64,000 nt of DNA from Qipengyuania nanhaisediminis (lineage in GTDB: Bacteria; Pseudomonadota; Alphaproteobacteria; Sphingomonadales; Sphingomonadaceae): positions 620,001 to 684,000 of the forward strand of contig NZ_FOWZ01000001.1 in the NCBI RefSeq assembly GCF_900115585.1. The letters are read 5' to 3'. A model generated the notes under the pieces. The model was given only the letters and a program-made list of their open reading frames with translations, made no database searches and was not told where the DNA came from. This document shows positions 1 through 9,119 of the stretch, piece after piece (positions within the stretch are counted from its first letter, which is position 1; the number at the start of each line of letters is the position of its first letter). A program made the position numbers and the translations under genes.

Positions 1-2077
1 TCACTGGGCAGAGTGGCACGACCCCTGGCCCAAACCGTCCTACCTCTTTGCCCTGGTGGCTGGCGACCTTGTCGCCCGTAGCGATAGCTTCACCACCATG
101 AACGGCCGCGAGGTCGAGCTCAACGTGTGGGTTCGCGACGGCGACCTGCCTCGGACAGAGCACGCGATGGAGAGCCTCAAGCGCTCGATGAAATGGGACG
201 AGGAAGCCTTCGGGCGCGAATACGATCTCGACCTGTTCAACATCGTTGCGGTTTCGGACTTCAACATGGGCGCCATGGAGAACAAGGGCCTCAACGTCTT
301 CAATACGAAATACGTGCTGGCCGATCCCGAAACCGCGACCGACGGCGACTTCGATGCGGTCGAAGGCGTTATCGGTCACGAGTATTTCCACAACTGGTCG
401 GGTAACCGGATCACCTGCCGCGACTTTTTTCAGCTCTCGCTCAAGGAGGGCTTTACCGTTTTGCGCGACCAGCTCTTCAGCCAGGACATGGGCAGCGAGC
501 CGGTGAAACGGATCGAGGATGTCCGCATCCTCCGCCTCGCCCAGTTCCCCGAAGACTCCGGACCCTTGGCGCACCCGATCCGCCCGGACAGTTATCGCGA
601 AATCAGCAATTTCTACACGGCGACAGTCTACAACAAGGGCGCCGAGGTCATCCGCATGATGCGCACGATGGCCGGAGAAGAAGCCTTCCGCAAAGGCACG
701 GACCTCTACTTCGACCGGCACGACGGCGAAGCGGCGACTTGCGAGGATTTCGTCCGCTCGATCGAGGATGGCGCGGGGCTCGATCTGGAACAGTTCCGCC
801 TTTGGTATTCGCAGGCCGGAACGCCGAAGGTTTCGGTCGAGCTGACGCACGAAGGCGAGGAGGCAGTGTTGAAACTTCGCCAGACCGTCCCGCCGACGCC
901 CGGTCAGCCGGACAAGAAGCCGATGCCGATCCCGCTGAAGCTGGCTCTTTTCGACCAACAGAGCGCGTCGCACAGCGGCGAAAAGCTGGTCGTGCTCGAC
1001 ACCGAATCGGCAGAGCACCGGTTCGACGGCTTTGCCAACAAACCAGTCCTGTCGATCAATCGGGGCTTTTCGGCGCCGGTCACGATCGACCGTGCGATCG
1101 ATCGCGAGGATCTCGTGTTCCTTGCAGCCTCCGATAACGATCCCTTTGCGCGCTACGAGGCCATGCAGGACTTGATGGTCCGGCATCTGGTCGCCGCGGT
1201 CGGCGGCAAGCTTTCCGAAGAGGAGCGCAACCGTGGCGGCGCGAGTATCGCCGAAGCGATGGGCGCTATCCTTGCCGATCCGGACATCGACGACCTGATG
1301 CGAGGCGAGCTGATGAGCATGCCAAGCCAGACCTACATCGCAGAACAGATGGAGCTGGCCGACCCGGGCCTCATCCATGCCGAGCGCGAGCGTCTCAAGG
1401 CGCTGATCGGTAGCCAGCTTTCGGAGCCATTGCATCGGCTCTACGAGCGGGCCGAACAGGTCCCGTTCTCGCTCGATGCGGAAGCAAAAGGCGCGCGCAA
1501 GCTGAAAACCATGGTGCTCGCCTATGCGGCAGCCAGCGATCCCGAAAAGGCGGCTGAACTGGCGGCCCACCAGTATGACCGGGCAGACAACATGACCGAC
1601 CGGCAGGGCGCTCTCATGGTGCTCACCGGACTAGAAGGTGTGGAGCGGACCAACAAGCTGCTCGATTTCTACAACCGCTATGAAGGCAATGCCCTCGTGA
1701 TCGACAAGTGGTTTGCACTGCAGGCCTCTTCGCTTCATCCCAAGGTCGTCGAGCATGTGAAGGCCCTTGCCGACCATCCCGATTTCACCCTGCGAAATCC
1801 GAACCGCGTGCGGTCGCTCTACATGGCCTTTGCCGGGAACCCGCAAGGCTTCCACGCGGCCAGCGGCGAGGGCTACAAGATGATCGGCGACCTCATCCTC
1901 GAGCTCGATCCGATCAACGCACAGACGGCTGCGCGCTTCGTGCCGCCGCTCGGGCGGTGGCGCAAGGTGGAGTCGCAACGGGCGGCTCTCATGCGCGAGC
2001 AGCTTGAGCGGATCGCAAAGGCGGAGAAGCTGTCGCGCGATACGTACGAGCAGGTTTCCAGAAGCCTGGCCGATTGA
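1..2077 (+). CDS. pepN: Aminopeptidase N (M1 zinc metallopeptidase), 5'-truncated by window edge
   Basis: This is the C-terminal ~690 residues of an M1-family aminopeptidase that removes N-terminal residues from cytosolic peptides. The reading frame is already open at base 2 (HWAEWHDPWPKP...), so the start lies outside the window; a full PepN is about 870-890 residues and roughly 180 are missing. The substrate-binding GAMEN motif is at about 271-285, the zinc motif HEYFH at 376-390, and the third zinc ligand lies in the following LKEGFTV segment. The long helical C-terminal region typical of bacterial PepN is intact to the TGA stop. Ten bases separate it from pgeF, so the two are probably co-transcribed. 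Family assignment is secure. Confidence 0.96.
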   Translation, partial: HWAEWHDPWPKPSYLFALVAGDLVARSDSFTTMNGREVELNVWVRDGDLPRTEHAMESLKRSMKWDEEAFGREYDLDLFNIVAVSDFNMGAMENKGLNVFNTKYVLADPETATDGDFDAVEGVIGHEYFHNWSGNRITCRDFFQLSLKEGFTVLRDQLFSQDMGSEPVKRIEDVRILRLAQFPEDSGPLAHPIRPDSYREISNFYTATVYNKGAEVIRMMRTMAGEEAFRKGTDLYFDRHDGEAATCEDFVRSIEDGAGLDLEQFRLWYSQAGTPKVSVELTHEGEEAVLKLRQTVPPTPGQPDKKPMPIPLKLALFDQQSASHSGEKLVVLDTESAEHRFDGFANKPVLSINRGFSAPVTIDRAIDREDLVFLAASDNDPFARYEAMQDLMVRHLVAAVGGKLSEEERNRGGASIAEAMGAILADPDIDDLMRGELMSMPSQTYIAEQMELADPGLIHAERERLKALIGSQLSEPLHRLYERAEQVPFSLDAEAKGARKLKTMVLAYAAASDPEKAAELAAHQYDRADNMTDRQGALMVLTGLEGVERTNKLLDFYNRYEGNALVIDKWFALQASSLHPKVVEHVKALADHPDFTLRNPNRVRSLYMAFAGNPQGFHAASGEGYKMIGDLILELDPINAQTAARFVPPLGRWRKVESQRAALMREQLERIAKAEKLSRDTYEQVSRSLAD

Positions 2078-2087
2078 GGAAAAGCGC

Positions 2088-2771
2088 GTGGCGGAAGGTC
2101 AAGATCTGTTGCGATCCGACCGTATCGGGATTGCCCATGGTTTCCTCACCGGACCTCAATCGGACAGGCGAGAGCTGGATCGAATAGGCGGCGATGCGCC
2201 GACCGCGTTGCTCAAGCAGGTGCATTCTGCAGACTGTATAGTCGTAGGAAGCGATTTCGATTTCGAGAGCCGGCCCGAGGCGGATGCGATGGTGACCAAG
2301 GTGCCGCAGTTTCGCCTGGCGATCGTGACCGCCGACTGTGCACCGGTATTGCTCCACGATGCCGGCGCGGGGGTCATCGGTGCGGCCCATGCCGGCTGGC
2401 GCGGTGCGCATGGCGGTGTCCTCGAAAACACCGTCGCGGCGATGGAAGCACTCGGCGCCCGGCCAGATCGCATCTCCGCTGCGATCGGCCCGTGCATCGC
2501 CCAGGCCAGTTACGAGGTAGACGATGCTTTTCGGGCGAAGTTCGAAAGCGCCGCGCATCGATTTTTCGAGGCCGGTCGTGAAGGCCACTGGCAGTTCGAT
2601 CTGGAGGGTTACGCGGCGTGGCGGCTGTCACTCGCCGGGGTAGAGGATATCGATCGCCTCTCGCTCGACACCTATGCCAACGAATCGCGGTTTTACTCCT
2701 ATCGCCGGTCGACACATCGCGCAGAGCCGACCGAGGGACGCCAGTTCAGCGCAATCTGCCTGACTGCATAG
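2088..2771 (+). CDS. pgeF: Peptidoglycan editing factor PgeF / YfiH-type laccase-domain protein
   Basis: A 227-residue protein of the YfiH (Cu-oxidase_4) family. Members act as purine-nucleoside-processing or polyphenol-oxidising enzymes, and PgeF proofreads peptidoglycan precursors. The metal-binding triad is visible: His in LKQVHS, Cys in TADCAPVLL and His in AAHAGWRG. The open frame extends back into pepN, but I chose GTG at 2088 because GAGGA lies 7 nt upstream and homologues begin near here. It follows pepN by 10 nt. The exact substrate cannot be told from sequence; the family is clear. Confidence 0.9.
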   Translation: MAEGQDLLRSDRIGIAHGFLTGPQSDRRELDRIGGDAPTALLKQVHSADCIVVGSDFDFESRPEADAMVTKVPQFRLAIVTADCAPVLLHDAGAGVIGAAHAGWRGAHGGVLENTVAAMEALGARPDRISAAIGPCIAQASYEVDDAFRAKFESAAHRFFEAGREGHWQFDLEGYAAWRLSLAGVEDIDRLSLDTYANESRFYSYRRSTHRAEPTEGRQFSAICLTA

Positions 2772-2807
2772 TTGCATAAAGCCGAACTCGCATGGCCAAA
2801 ATGGCGG

Positions 2808-2836
2808 TTGGCAAGGGGGCGCAATAAGGCTAGAGG
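2808..2836 (+). promoter_or_regulatory. Candidate promoter for petABC
   Basis: TTGGCA (2808-2813), a 17-nt spacer and TAGAGG (2831-2836) lie in the 217-nt gap between pgeF and petA. Placement and spacing fit a housekeeping sigma-70-type promoter for the bc1 operon. The -10 match is modest, and the implied leader is about 145 nt. Confidence 0.4.
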
Positions 2837-2988
2837 CCCGGACCAAACCGGGACACCGGGGGCTTTCGCACAGGCTTTTTCGCCTCGGGCATTGCCCGCA
2901 CCGGATTTCCGGGCAACGGATCGCAATTCTTTCACGTCGTGTGCCAACCCAGGCATTCGACCCGCAAGGCAGGCAAGGCAACGCGCTG

Positions 2989-3561
2989 ATGGCAGACACA
3001 ACTGCAACCGCTTCCACTGAAACCGTAGCACAGACCGATGACGGAATCCGTCGTCGCGACTTCCTCGACATCGCCGCAATCGGCGCTGCAGGCGTGGGCG
3101 GTGTCTTCATCGTCTACCCGCTGGTCAGCCAGATGGCGCCGTCGAAGGATGTTCTCGCGGCCAGCTCGACGGAAGTGGACGTATCGAGCATCGAACCGGG
3201 CCAGGCCATCAAGGCGGTCTTCCGCAAGCAGCCGCTATTCGTGAAGCGTCTGACCGATGCGGAAATCGCTGCGGCAAATGCCACGGCGACAGGTTCGCTC
3301 CGTGATCCGCAGAGCCTCGAAGACCGCACCAAGGAAGGTCATCGCGACATCCTGGTCACGATGGGTGTCTGCACCCACCTCGGCTGTGTGCCGCTTGGCG
3401 CCGCAGAAGGCGAAGTGAAGGGTGAGTATGGCGGCTATTTCTGCCCTTGCCACGGTTCGCACTACGATACTGCCGGCCGCATCAGGAAGGGTCCGGCCCC
3501 GACGAACCTCGAAGTGCCGGAGTACGAGTTCACCTCGGACACGGTAATCCAGGTCGGTTGA
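2989..3561 (+). CDS. petA: Ubiquinol-cytochrome c reductase, Rieske iron-sulfur subunit
   Basis: A 190-residue Rieske protein carrying the [2Fe-2S] cluster of the cytochrome bc1 complex, which passes electrons from quinol to cytochrome c1 on the periplasmic side. The N-terminus has a twin-arginine-type RRRDFLD followed by a single membrane anchor (about residues 26-47). The cluster motifs CTHLGC and CPCHGS are both intact. The open frame extends to GTG 2941, but ATG 2989 gives the standard short N-terminus and has a purine-rich AGGCAAGG upstream. It is the first gene of petA-petB-petC, with 23 nt to petB. Confidence 0.96.
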   Translation: MADTTATASTETVAQTDDGIRRRDFLDIAAIGAAGVGGVFIVYPLVSQMAPSKDVLAASSTEVDVSSIEPGQAIKAVFRKQPLFVKRLTDAEIAAANATATGSLRDPQSLEDRTKEGHRDILVTMGVCTHLGCVPLGAAEGEVKGEYGGYFCPCHGSHYDTAGRIRKGPAPTNLEVPEYEFTSDTVIQVG

Positions 3562-3584
3562 GCTAGAAGACGAGAGACACAGAC

Positions 3585-4877
3585 ATGAGCTTTCCCTGGG
3601 CACGCGAATATCAGCCGAGCAACGGCTTCACCCGCTTCCTCGACGAGAAGCTGCCGCTTCCGCGCCTCGTCTACAATGCGGTCGGTGCCGGTTACCCGGT
3701 TCCGCGCAACCTTTCCTATTTCTGGAATTTCGGCGTCCTCGCCGGTTTCTTCCTCGTGCTGCAGATCGTCACCGGCGTGGTGCTGGCGATGCACTATGCT
3801 GCGAACGCCCAAGTCGCATTCGCAACGACCGAGCACATCATGCGCAACGTCAACTGGGGCTGGATGATGCGCTATGCCCACGCAAACGGGGCGAGCTTCT
3901 TCTTCATCGTCGTCTACATGCACATTTTCCGCGGCCTGTTCTATTCGAGTTACAAGGCCCCGCGCGAGATGATCTGGCTGCTGGGCGTCGTCATCTTCCT
4001 GCTCATGATGGCAACCGCCTTCATGGGTTACGTGCTTCCCTGGGGCCAGATGAGCTTCTGGGGCGCGAAGGTCATCACCGGCCTGTTCGGCGCAATTCCG
4101 CTTATCGGTGAGCCGATCCAGATCTGGCTTCTGGGTGGTTTCGCCCCCGATAACGCCGCTCTGAATCGCTTCTTCTCGCTGCACTTCCTGCTGCCGTTCG
4201 TGATCGCCGGTGTGGTCATCCTCCACATTTGGGCACTGCACATCCCGGGCTCGTCGAACCCGACGGGCGTCGAAGTGAAGAGCGAAAGCGACACCGTTCC
4301 CTTCCACCCGTACTACACGGCAAAGGACGGCTTCGGCCTCGGCGTCATCCTGCTGGCCTACTTCGCGATGGTCTTCTTCCTGCCCAACGCACTCGGTCAC
4401 CCGGACAACTATATCGAAGCCAACCCGCTTTCGACGCCGGCGCACATCGTTCCCGAATGGTACTTCTGGCCGTTCTACGCGATCTTGCGCGCTTTCACCG
4501 TCGACTTCATTCTCCCGGCCAAGCTGTGGGGCGTGATCGCGATGTTCGCTTCGATCCTGCTGTGGTTCTTCCTGCCCTGGCTGGACAAGTCGCCGGTTCG
4601 CAGCGGCCACTACCGTCCGCTGTTCCGCAAGTTCTTCTGGTTCGGCCTGATCCCGACGATGATCGTCCTGTTCATCTGCGGCGGTGCTCCGGCTGAAGAG
4701 CCCTATGTGATGCTCAGCCAGATCGCCACGGCGTACTACTTCCTGCACTTCCTGGTGATCCTCCCGATCATCAGCAGTGTCGAAAAGCCCGAACCCTTGC
4801 CGTATTCCATCACCGAGGCGGTGCTTGGTTCGGACAAGAAGGCCGTGCTCGGCGAAAACACGACGCCGGCCGTCTAA
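3585..4877 (+). CDS. petB: Cytochrome b of the bc1 complex
   Basis: A 430-residue polytopic membrane protein holding hemes bL and bH and both quinone sites. The four heme-ligand histidines lie in [18 protein letters not shown] and LHIWALH, and the Qo-site PEWY motif is present. It is a single-chain mitochondrial-type cytochrome b, not split into b6 and subunit IV. It starts 23 nt after petA and ends 25 nt before petC. Length and motifs are normal for alphaproteobacteria. Confidence 0.97.
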   Translation: MSFPWAREYQPSNGFTRFLDEKLPLPRLVYNAVGAGYPVPRNLSYFWNFGVLAGFFLVLQIVTGVVLAMHYAANAQVAFATTEHIMRNVNWGWMMRYAHANGASFFFIVVYMHIFRGLFYSSYKAPREMIWLLGVVIFLLMMATAFMGYVLPWGQMSFWGAKVITGLFGAIPLIGEPIQIWLLGGFAPDNAALNRFFSLHFLLPFVIAGVVILHIWALHIPGSSNPTGVEVKSESDTVPFHPYYTAKDGFGLGVILLAYFAMVFFLPNALGHPDNYIEANPLSTPAHIVPEWYFWPFYAILRAFTVDFILPAKLWGVIAMFASILLWFFLPWLDKSPVRSGHYRPLFRKFFWFGLIPTMIVLFICGGAPAEEPYVMLSQIATAYYFLHFLVILPIISSVEKPEPLPYSITEAVLGSDKKAVLGENTTPAV

Positions 4878-4902
4878 GCGATACGAGAAAGATCTTCAGG
4901 TC

Positions 4903-5754
4903 ATGACCAAACTTCTCAGCGTCCGCCTCGTAGCCATCCTGGTTGGCCTCGGCTTCGCATTTGTAGCCCTCTTCGCATTCGTCATCGGCGCCTATAATGC
5001 CGCTACGGAAGAGACTGCCGCCCACGTACCCTACGAAAAGCCGATGGACATCGCCTTCTCGTTCGACGGGCCCTTCGGCAAGTGGGACAAGGCGCAGCTC
5101 CAGCGCGGCCTCAAGGTCTACGACGAAGTCTGCTCGGCATGTCACAGCCTCAAGTTCGTAGCGTTCCGTAACTTGGAAGAACTCGGCTACGACGAAGGTC
5201 AGGTGAAAGCCTACGCAGCCTCCAAGCAGGTGCCGGGTATCGACCCGAATACCGGTGAGGCGGCCATGCGTCCGGGCCTTCCGACCGATTACTTCCCGTC
5301 GCCTTATCCCAACGCCGTGGCCGCTGCCGCTGCCAACAACAATGCGATCCCGCCGGACCTTTCGCTGATCACGAAGGCACGCGGTGACGGCACGAACTAC
5401 GTTGCCTCGCTGCTGATGGGCTACCAGGCTCCTTCGGAAGAGCTCCTTGCAGAACATCCCGAAGCAGCTCCGGGACCGGGCCTGCACCACAACCCGTACT
5501 TCCCGAACCTCAACCTCGCGATGGCACCGCCGCTCACGACCGATGGTCAGGTGACTTACGACGACGGTACGGAAGCAACCATCGAGCAGATGTCGAAAGA
5601 CGTCGCCGCTTTCCTGACCTGGACGGCCGAGCCGACCCTGGTGAAGCGCAAGCAGACCGGTTGGCCGGTGCTCATCTTCCTCCTGTTCGCGACCATCCTC
5701 GCGTACATGTCGAAGCAGCAGATCTGGGCGGCAGTGAAGCCCAAGAAAGACTGA
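4903..5754 (+). CDS. petC: Cytochrome c1 of the bc1 complex
   Basis: A 283-residue membrane-anchored c-type cytochrome that accepts electrons from the Rieske centre and reduces soluble cytochrome c. It has an N-terminal signal/anchor (about residues 8-30), the covalent heme motif CSACH, the axial methionine context NLAMAPPL, and a C-terminal transmembrane anchor before a basic tail (KPKKD). The open frame extends back into petB, but ATG 4903 follows the petB stop by 25 nt with an AGG upstream and gives the expected signal sequence. Last gene of petABC, followed by a terminator. Confidence 0.96.
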   Translation: MTKLLSVRLVAILVGLGFAFVALFAFVIGAYNAATEETAAHVPYEKPMDIAFSFDGPFGKWDKAQLQRGLKVYDEVCSACHSLKFVAFRNLEELGYDEGQVKAYAASKQVPGIDPNTGEAAMRPGLPTDYFPSPYPNAVAAAAANNNAIPPDLSLITKARGDGTNYVASLLMGYQAPSEELLAEHPEAAPGPGLHHNPYFPNLNLAMAPPLTTDGQVTYDDGTEATIEQMSKDVAAFLTWTAEPTLVKRKQTGWPVLIFLLFATILAYMSKQQIWAAVKPKKD

Positions 5755-5777
5755 TCGAGATCCTCTCGCTCATTATG

Positions 5778-5820
5778 AACGCCCCTGCCATCGAAGCGAT
5801 GGCGGGGGCGTTTTCATTTC
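5778..5820 (+). terminator. Rho-independent terminator after petABC
   Basis: A 14-bp stem (5780-5793 with 5797-5810, one G-T wobble) with a 3-nt loop is followed by TTTT. It lies 24 nt after the petC stop and ends the bc1 operon before apt. Confidence 0.85.
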
Positions 5821-5847
5821 TGTTCCTCTCCAGTGTAAAGGCGCGCC

Positions 5848-6384
5848 ATGTCACCTGAACAGCTGAAGTCGCTTGTGCGAACGATCCCCGATTTCCCCAA
5901 GTCCGGCATCCAGTTCCGCGACATCACGACGCTGATCGGTCACGGCGAGGGTTTCCGTGCAAGCGTCGACTGGCTCTCCGCCGAGGTTTCCCGGGCTCCT
6001 GTCGATGCGATCGCGGGCATGGAGGCCCGCGGCTTCATTTTCGGCGCGGCAGTGGCAGCGGCGCTCGGCAAGCCGTTCATTCCCATTCGCAAGCCCGGGA
6101 AGCTGCCTATCAAGACGATCGGTGTCGACTATGCGCTGGAATACGGCAGCGATCGGCTCGAGATGGATCCCGAGGCCATCGGCGATGGCTGCCACGTGGC
6201 CATCGTCGACGACCTCCTCGCGACAGGCGGCACGGCTTGTGCCGCAACGGAACTGCTCCGCAAGGCCGGTGCGCGGGTACAGACAGCAAGCTTCATCATC
6301 GATCTGCCGGACCTCGGGGGCGCGCGAAAGCTGCGCGATTGCAGCGTCGAGGTCACCTCGCTCATGCAATTCGAAGGCGACTAG
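5848..6384 (+). CDS. apt: Adenine phosphoribosyltransferase
   Basis: A 178-residue type I phosphoribosyltransferase that salvages adenine with PRPP to make AMP. The PRPP-binding loop VDDLLATGGTA is present, as is the N-terminal region IPDFPKSGIQFRDIT typical of Apt. ATG 5848 lies just after the petC terminator. Length matches the family. Note that a PRPP synthetase gene (prs) is also in this window but unlinked. Confidence 0.95.
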   Translation: MSPEQLKSLVRTIPDFPKSGIQFRDITTLIGHGEGFRASVDWLSAEVSRAPVDAIAGMEARGFIFGAAVAAALGKPFIPIRKPGKLPIKTIGVDYALEYGSDRLEMDPEAIGDGCHVAIVDDLLATGGTACAATELLRKAGARVQTASFIIDLPDLGGARKLRDCSVEVTSLMQFEGD

Positions 6385-6476
6385 CCCGGAATTTCGCTAA
6401 ATTTGGAAATAGTTCGGCTTTCGGGCATTGATGCACGGTGGCCTTTTGCTGAAGGTCGACTGACGTTGCGAGGGGC

Positions 6477-8330
6477 ATGGAACAGACACTAGTCATAGCT
6501 TTGGTGGGGATTCTGGGCATCGGTGCGCAATGGATCGCGTGGCGAACCGGGTGGCCCGCAATCGTTCTCATGCTCGCAGCAGGCTTCCTGGCCGGGCCCG
6601 TGCTCGGAATCTTCGATCCTGAACATGCGTTCGGCGAGCTTCTCGAACCGATGGTCGCAGTCGGCGTCGCGCTGATCCTGTTCGAAGGCGGCTTGAGCCT
6701 CGATTTCCGCGAATTGCGCCATACCGGTAGTGCCGTCATTCGCCTTGCGACGGTGGGGGTCGCGATCGGGTGGCTGCTCGGAGCGCTGGCGGGCATCTAC
6801 ATCGCCGGCCTGGCTCCCGAAGTAGCAATCCTGTTCGGGGGCATCCTCGTGGTGACAGGACCGACGGTCGTCATTCCGTTGCTCAGGCAAAGCTCTATCA
6901 AGTCGCGGCCCGCCTCGATCCTGAAGTGGGAAGCGATCGTCAACGATCCCACCGGGGCGCTGTGCGCTGTCATTGCTTACGAGTATTTCCGCAAGGTGGC
7001 CGAACAGCCGAATGCGACGCTGTTCGAGGTCGTCCCCCCGCTGATTATCGCCGCGATCATCGCCGGACTTATCGGCTATGTCGCCGCGCTGGCGATAGCA
7101 TGGTCATTCCCCCGCGGTGCAGTCCCGGAATATCTCAAGGTTCCGGTCCTACTCACGGCGGTTGTCGGCGTGTTCGTCGTATCCAATCTCATAGAACACG
7201 AAGCCGGTCTTGTAGCCGTAACGGTCATGGGCGTAGCCCTTGCGAACATGAATGTATCAAGTCTGCGGTCCATTCACCCGTTCAAGGAGAATATCGCGGT
7301 CTTGCTGGTGTCGGGGATTTTCATTCTCCTGTCGGCATCGCTCAGTATCGAGGACATTCGCTACATCAACTGGCCTATCGGGCTGTTCCTGCTCGCCCTG
7401 CTGTTCCTCGTCCGCCCGGCGACCATCCTGATCAGTCTGCTCGGCACGAACATCCCGTGGAATGAGCGCCTGTTTCTCGCCTGGATCGCGCCGAGGGGGA
7501 TCGTGCTGGTCGCCATCTCGGGCCTGTTCGCACTGCGCCTGTCCGATCTCGGCTTCACCGATGGCAACTTGCTCATCGGCCTCAGCTTCGCCGTGGTCGT
7601 CGTGACTATCGTGGCGCACGGTTTCACAGTCGACTTCGTTGCCAAGCTGCTCAAGGTGAAAGGCGCAACCCGCCCCGGCATTCTGATCGTCGGCAGCACG
7701 CCGTGGACCATCGCTTTGGCGGAGCAGGTCCAGGAGATGAAGGCTCCGGTCCTGATCGTCGATTCCAGCTGGCAGCGTCTCGCGCTGGCCCGCCAGAAGG
7801 GAATTCCCTTCTATCACGGCGAAATCCTGAACGAGGCGACGGAGCACAATCTTGAGCTGGCGCCCTATCAGAACCTCGTGGCCGCGACCGAGAACGAAGC
7901 TTACAATGCGCTCGTCTGCAACGAATTCGCCCATGAAATCGGGCGGGACGCGGTGTTCCAGCTCGGCGAGGCGGCTCAGTCCGACGACAAGCACTCGCTT
8001 CCGGAAAGCTTACGCGGGCGCGCGCTGTTCGAATCGGGTTTCGGTGTCGAGGATGTTTCCGAGCGGCAGCGTCAGGGGTGGGTATTTCGCAAGACCAAGC
8101 TGTCCGATGAATTCGACTTCGAGGACGCGCAGGAGCGGCTGCCCGATGCGGCGAACATGCTGCTGCTGATCCGCAGGGGTGGGGTGATCCGTTTCTTCAC
8201 TCATGCGTCGCGCCCGGAACCCCGCGCTGGCGACACGATCCTGAGCTTTCTTCCGCCCCAGCCGCGCACGGCGGAAGAGAACGCTGCGCGCAAGAAATCT
8301 GGACGAAAACAGGGGATAGAGCCGGCATGA
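6477..8330 (+). CDS. Sodium/proton (CPA1-family) antiporter with C-terminal nucleotide-binding-like domain
   Basis: A 617-residue membrane protein. About 12 hydrophobic segments fill residues 1-390, with the transport-site dipeptide ND in EAIVNDPTGAL, as in CPA1 Na+/H+ exchangers. The cytosolic tail (about 400-590) begins PGILIVGSTPWTIALAEQV, a Rossmann-like TrkA-N/RCK-type fold expected to gate the channel domain. The start ATG 6477 has GAGG a short 3-4 nt upstream. It overlaps the following lipoprotein gene by 4 nt (ATGA), so they are translationally coupled. The transported ion is inferred from the family only. Confidence 0.88.
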   Translation: MEQTLVIALVGILGIGAQWIAWRTGWPAIVLMLAAGFLAGPVLGIFDPEHAFGELLEPMVAVGVALILFEGGLSLDFRELRHTGSAVIRLATVGVAIGWLLGALAGIYIAGLAPEVAILFGGILVVTGPTVVIPLLRQSSIKSRPASILKWEAIVNDPTGALCAVIAYEYFRKVAEQPNATLFEVVPPLIIAAIIAGLIGYVAALAIAWSFPRGAVPEYLKVPVLLTAVVGVFVVSNLIEHEAGLVAVTVMGVALANMNVSSLRSIHPFKENIAVLLVSGIFILLSASLSIEDIRYINWPIGLFLLALLFLVRPATILISLLGTNIPWNERLFLAWIAPRGIVLVAISGLFALRLSDLGFTDGNLLIGLSFAVVVVTIVAHGFTVDFVAKLLKVKGATRPGILIVGSTPWTIALAEQVQEMKAPVLIVDSSWQRLALARQKGIPFYHGEILNEATEHNLELAPYQNLVAATENEAYNALVCNEFAHEIGRDAVFQLGEAAQSDDKHSLPESLRGRALFESGFGVEDVSERQRQGWVFRKTKLSDEFDFEDAQERLPDAANMLLLIRRGGVIRFFTHASRPEPRAGDTILSFLPPQPRTAEENAARKKSGRKQGIEPA

Positions 8331-8959
8331 ACCGGAATTGGAACAACTGGGCCGGTGCGGCCTTCCTGACATGTGCAGCAGTCGGTCTGTCGGCATGCGG
8401 CCGCGAGGAGGCGCCCGAACCCGCACCTACGGATAGCGATGGTCCGCGGTCGATCTTCGAGAAAGAAGGCGAAGGGCCTGCCGGAGGCCCCGCTGCAGAC
8501 GCGCTTCCGCCGCTCGAAACGACGCTGGGTTTTCCCGATGGAACCAGTGAACTGACCGAGGCCGCGCGCGCCGAGCTCGCTACGATCCTGAAGTCACCTC
8601 AGATGGGCGCAGGTGGGCGGATCCTGCTCGGCGGTCATTCCGACAGCGACGGTAGCGACGAAGCGAACGAGACTGCTTCTCGCGAACGCGCCGAGGCCGT
8701 GCGCGATTTCCTCGTCGAGAACGGCGTCGAGGAAGAGCGCATTGAGATCGTCGCATTCGGCGAGCAGAACCCGGTGGAGCCCAATGCCCTTCCCGACGGC
8801 TCACCCAACGAAGAAGGGCGCGCAGCGAATCGCCGGGTCGAAGTGACGATCGAAACCGAGGCATTCGACGCAGATGAAGCCCGCGCACCCACGCTTATCG
8901 AAACCATCACGCAGACCGATGAGGCGGGCGGCGAAGAAAGCAGCACCAACGGCGAATGA
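8327..8959 (+). CDS. OmpA-family lipoprotein
   Basis: A 210-residue lipoprotein. The signal peptide ends in lipobox LSAC (Cys about residue 24), followed by an acidic/Pro linker and a C-terminal OmpA/MotB peptidoglycan-binding domain (LGGHSDSDGSDEAN...ANRRVEV). The acidic tail after residue 180 is unusual. It overlaps the antiporter by 4 nt, which suggests coordinated production. Likely tethers outer membrane to peptidoglycan; the link to the antiporter is inference from gene order. Confidence 0.82.
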   Translation: MNRNWNNWAGAAFLTCAAVGLSACGREEAPEPAPTDSDGPRSIFEKEGEGPAGGPAADALPPLETTLGFPDGTSELTEAARAELATILKSPQMGAGGRILLGGHSDSDGSDEANETASRERAEAVRDFLVENGVEEERIEIVAFGEQNPVEPNALPDGSPNEEGRAANRRVEVTIETEAFDADEARAPTLIETITQTDEAGGEESSTNGE

Positions 8960-8963
8960 CCTG

Positions 8964-8993
8964 TTGACGCGGGGCCACTCCCGGTGGCATCTG
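8964..8993 (+). promoter_or_regulatory. Candidate tRNA-Gly promoter
   Basis: TTGACG (8964-8969) is followed about 17-18 nt later by a CATCTG-like -10 element, 25 nt before the mature tRNA. The -35 is strong and the -10 weak, as is common for stable-RNA promoters in this group. Confidence 0.4.
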
Positions 8994-9016
8994 CGCTCCC
9001 GCCCAAGCAGGTGTGG

Positions 9017-9090
9017 GCGGGTATAGCATAGTGGTAATGCTCCAGCCTTCCAAGCTGGCTAGAGGGGTTCGATTCCCCTTACCCGCTCCA
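9017..9090 (+). tRNA. tRNA-Gly (anticodon TCC)
   Basis: A complete cloverleaf can be folded by eye. The acceptor stem GCGGGTA pairs with TACCCGC, the D arm is GCAT/ATGC, and the anticodon stem CCAGC/GCTGG carries loop CTTCCAA (anticodon TCC, reads GGA and GGG). The T arm is AGGGG/CCCCT with TTCGATT. The CCA end is encoded (9088-9090). Confidence 0.96.
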
Positions 9091-9119
9091 ACCTCCGCTC
9101 TCGCCAGCGTCTGTAGGGT

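Noticed and set aside
2772..3020. A possible 82-residue gene between pgeF and petA
   Set aside because: Overlaps the petA promoter and start, has no ribosome site and no domain.
3462..4748. A 428-codon antisense frame across petB
   Set aside because: Cytochrome b on the forward strand is unambiguous; the antisense protein is charged low-complexity sequence.
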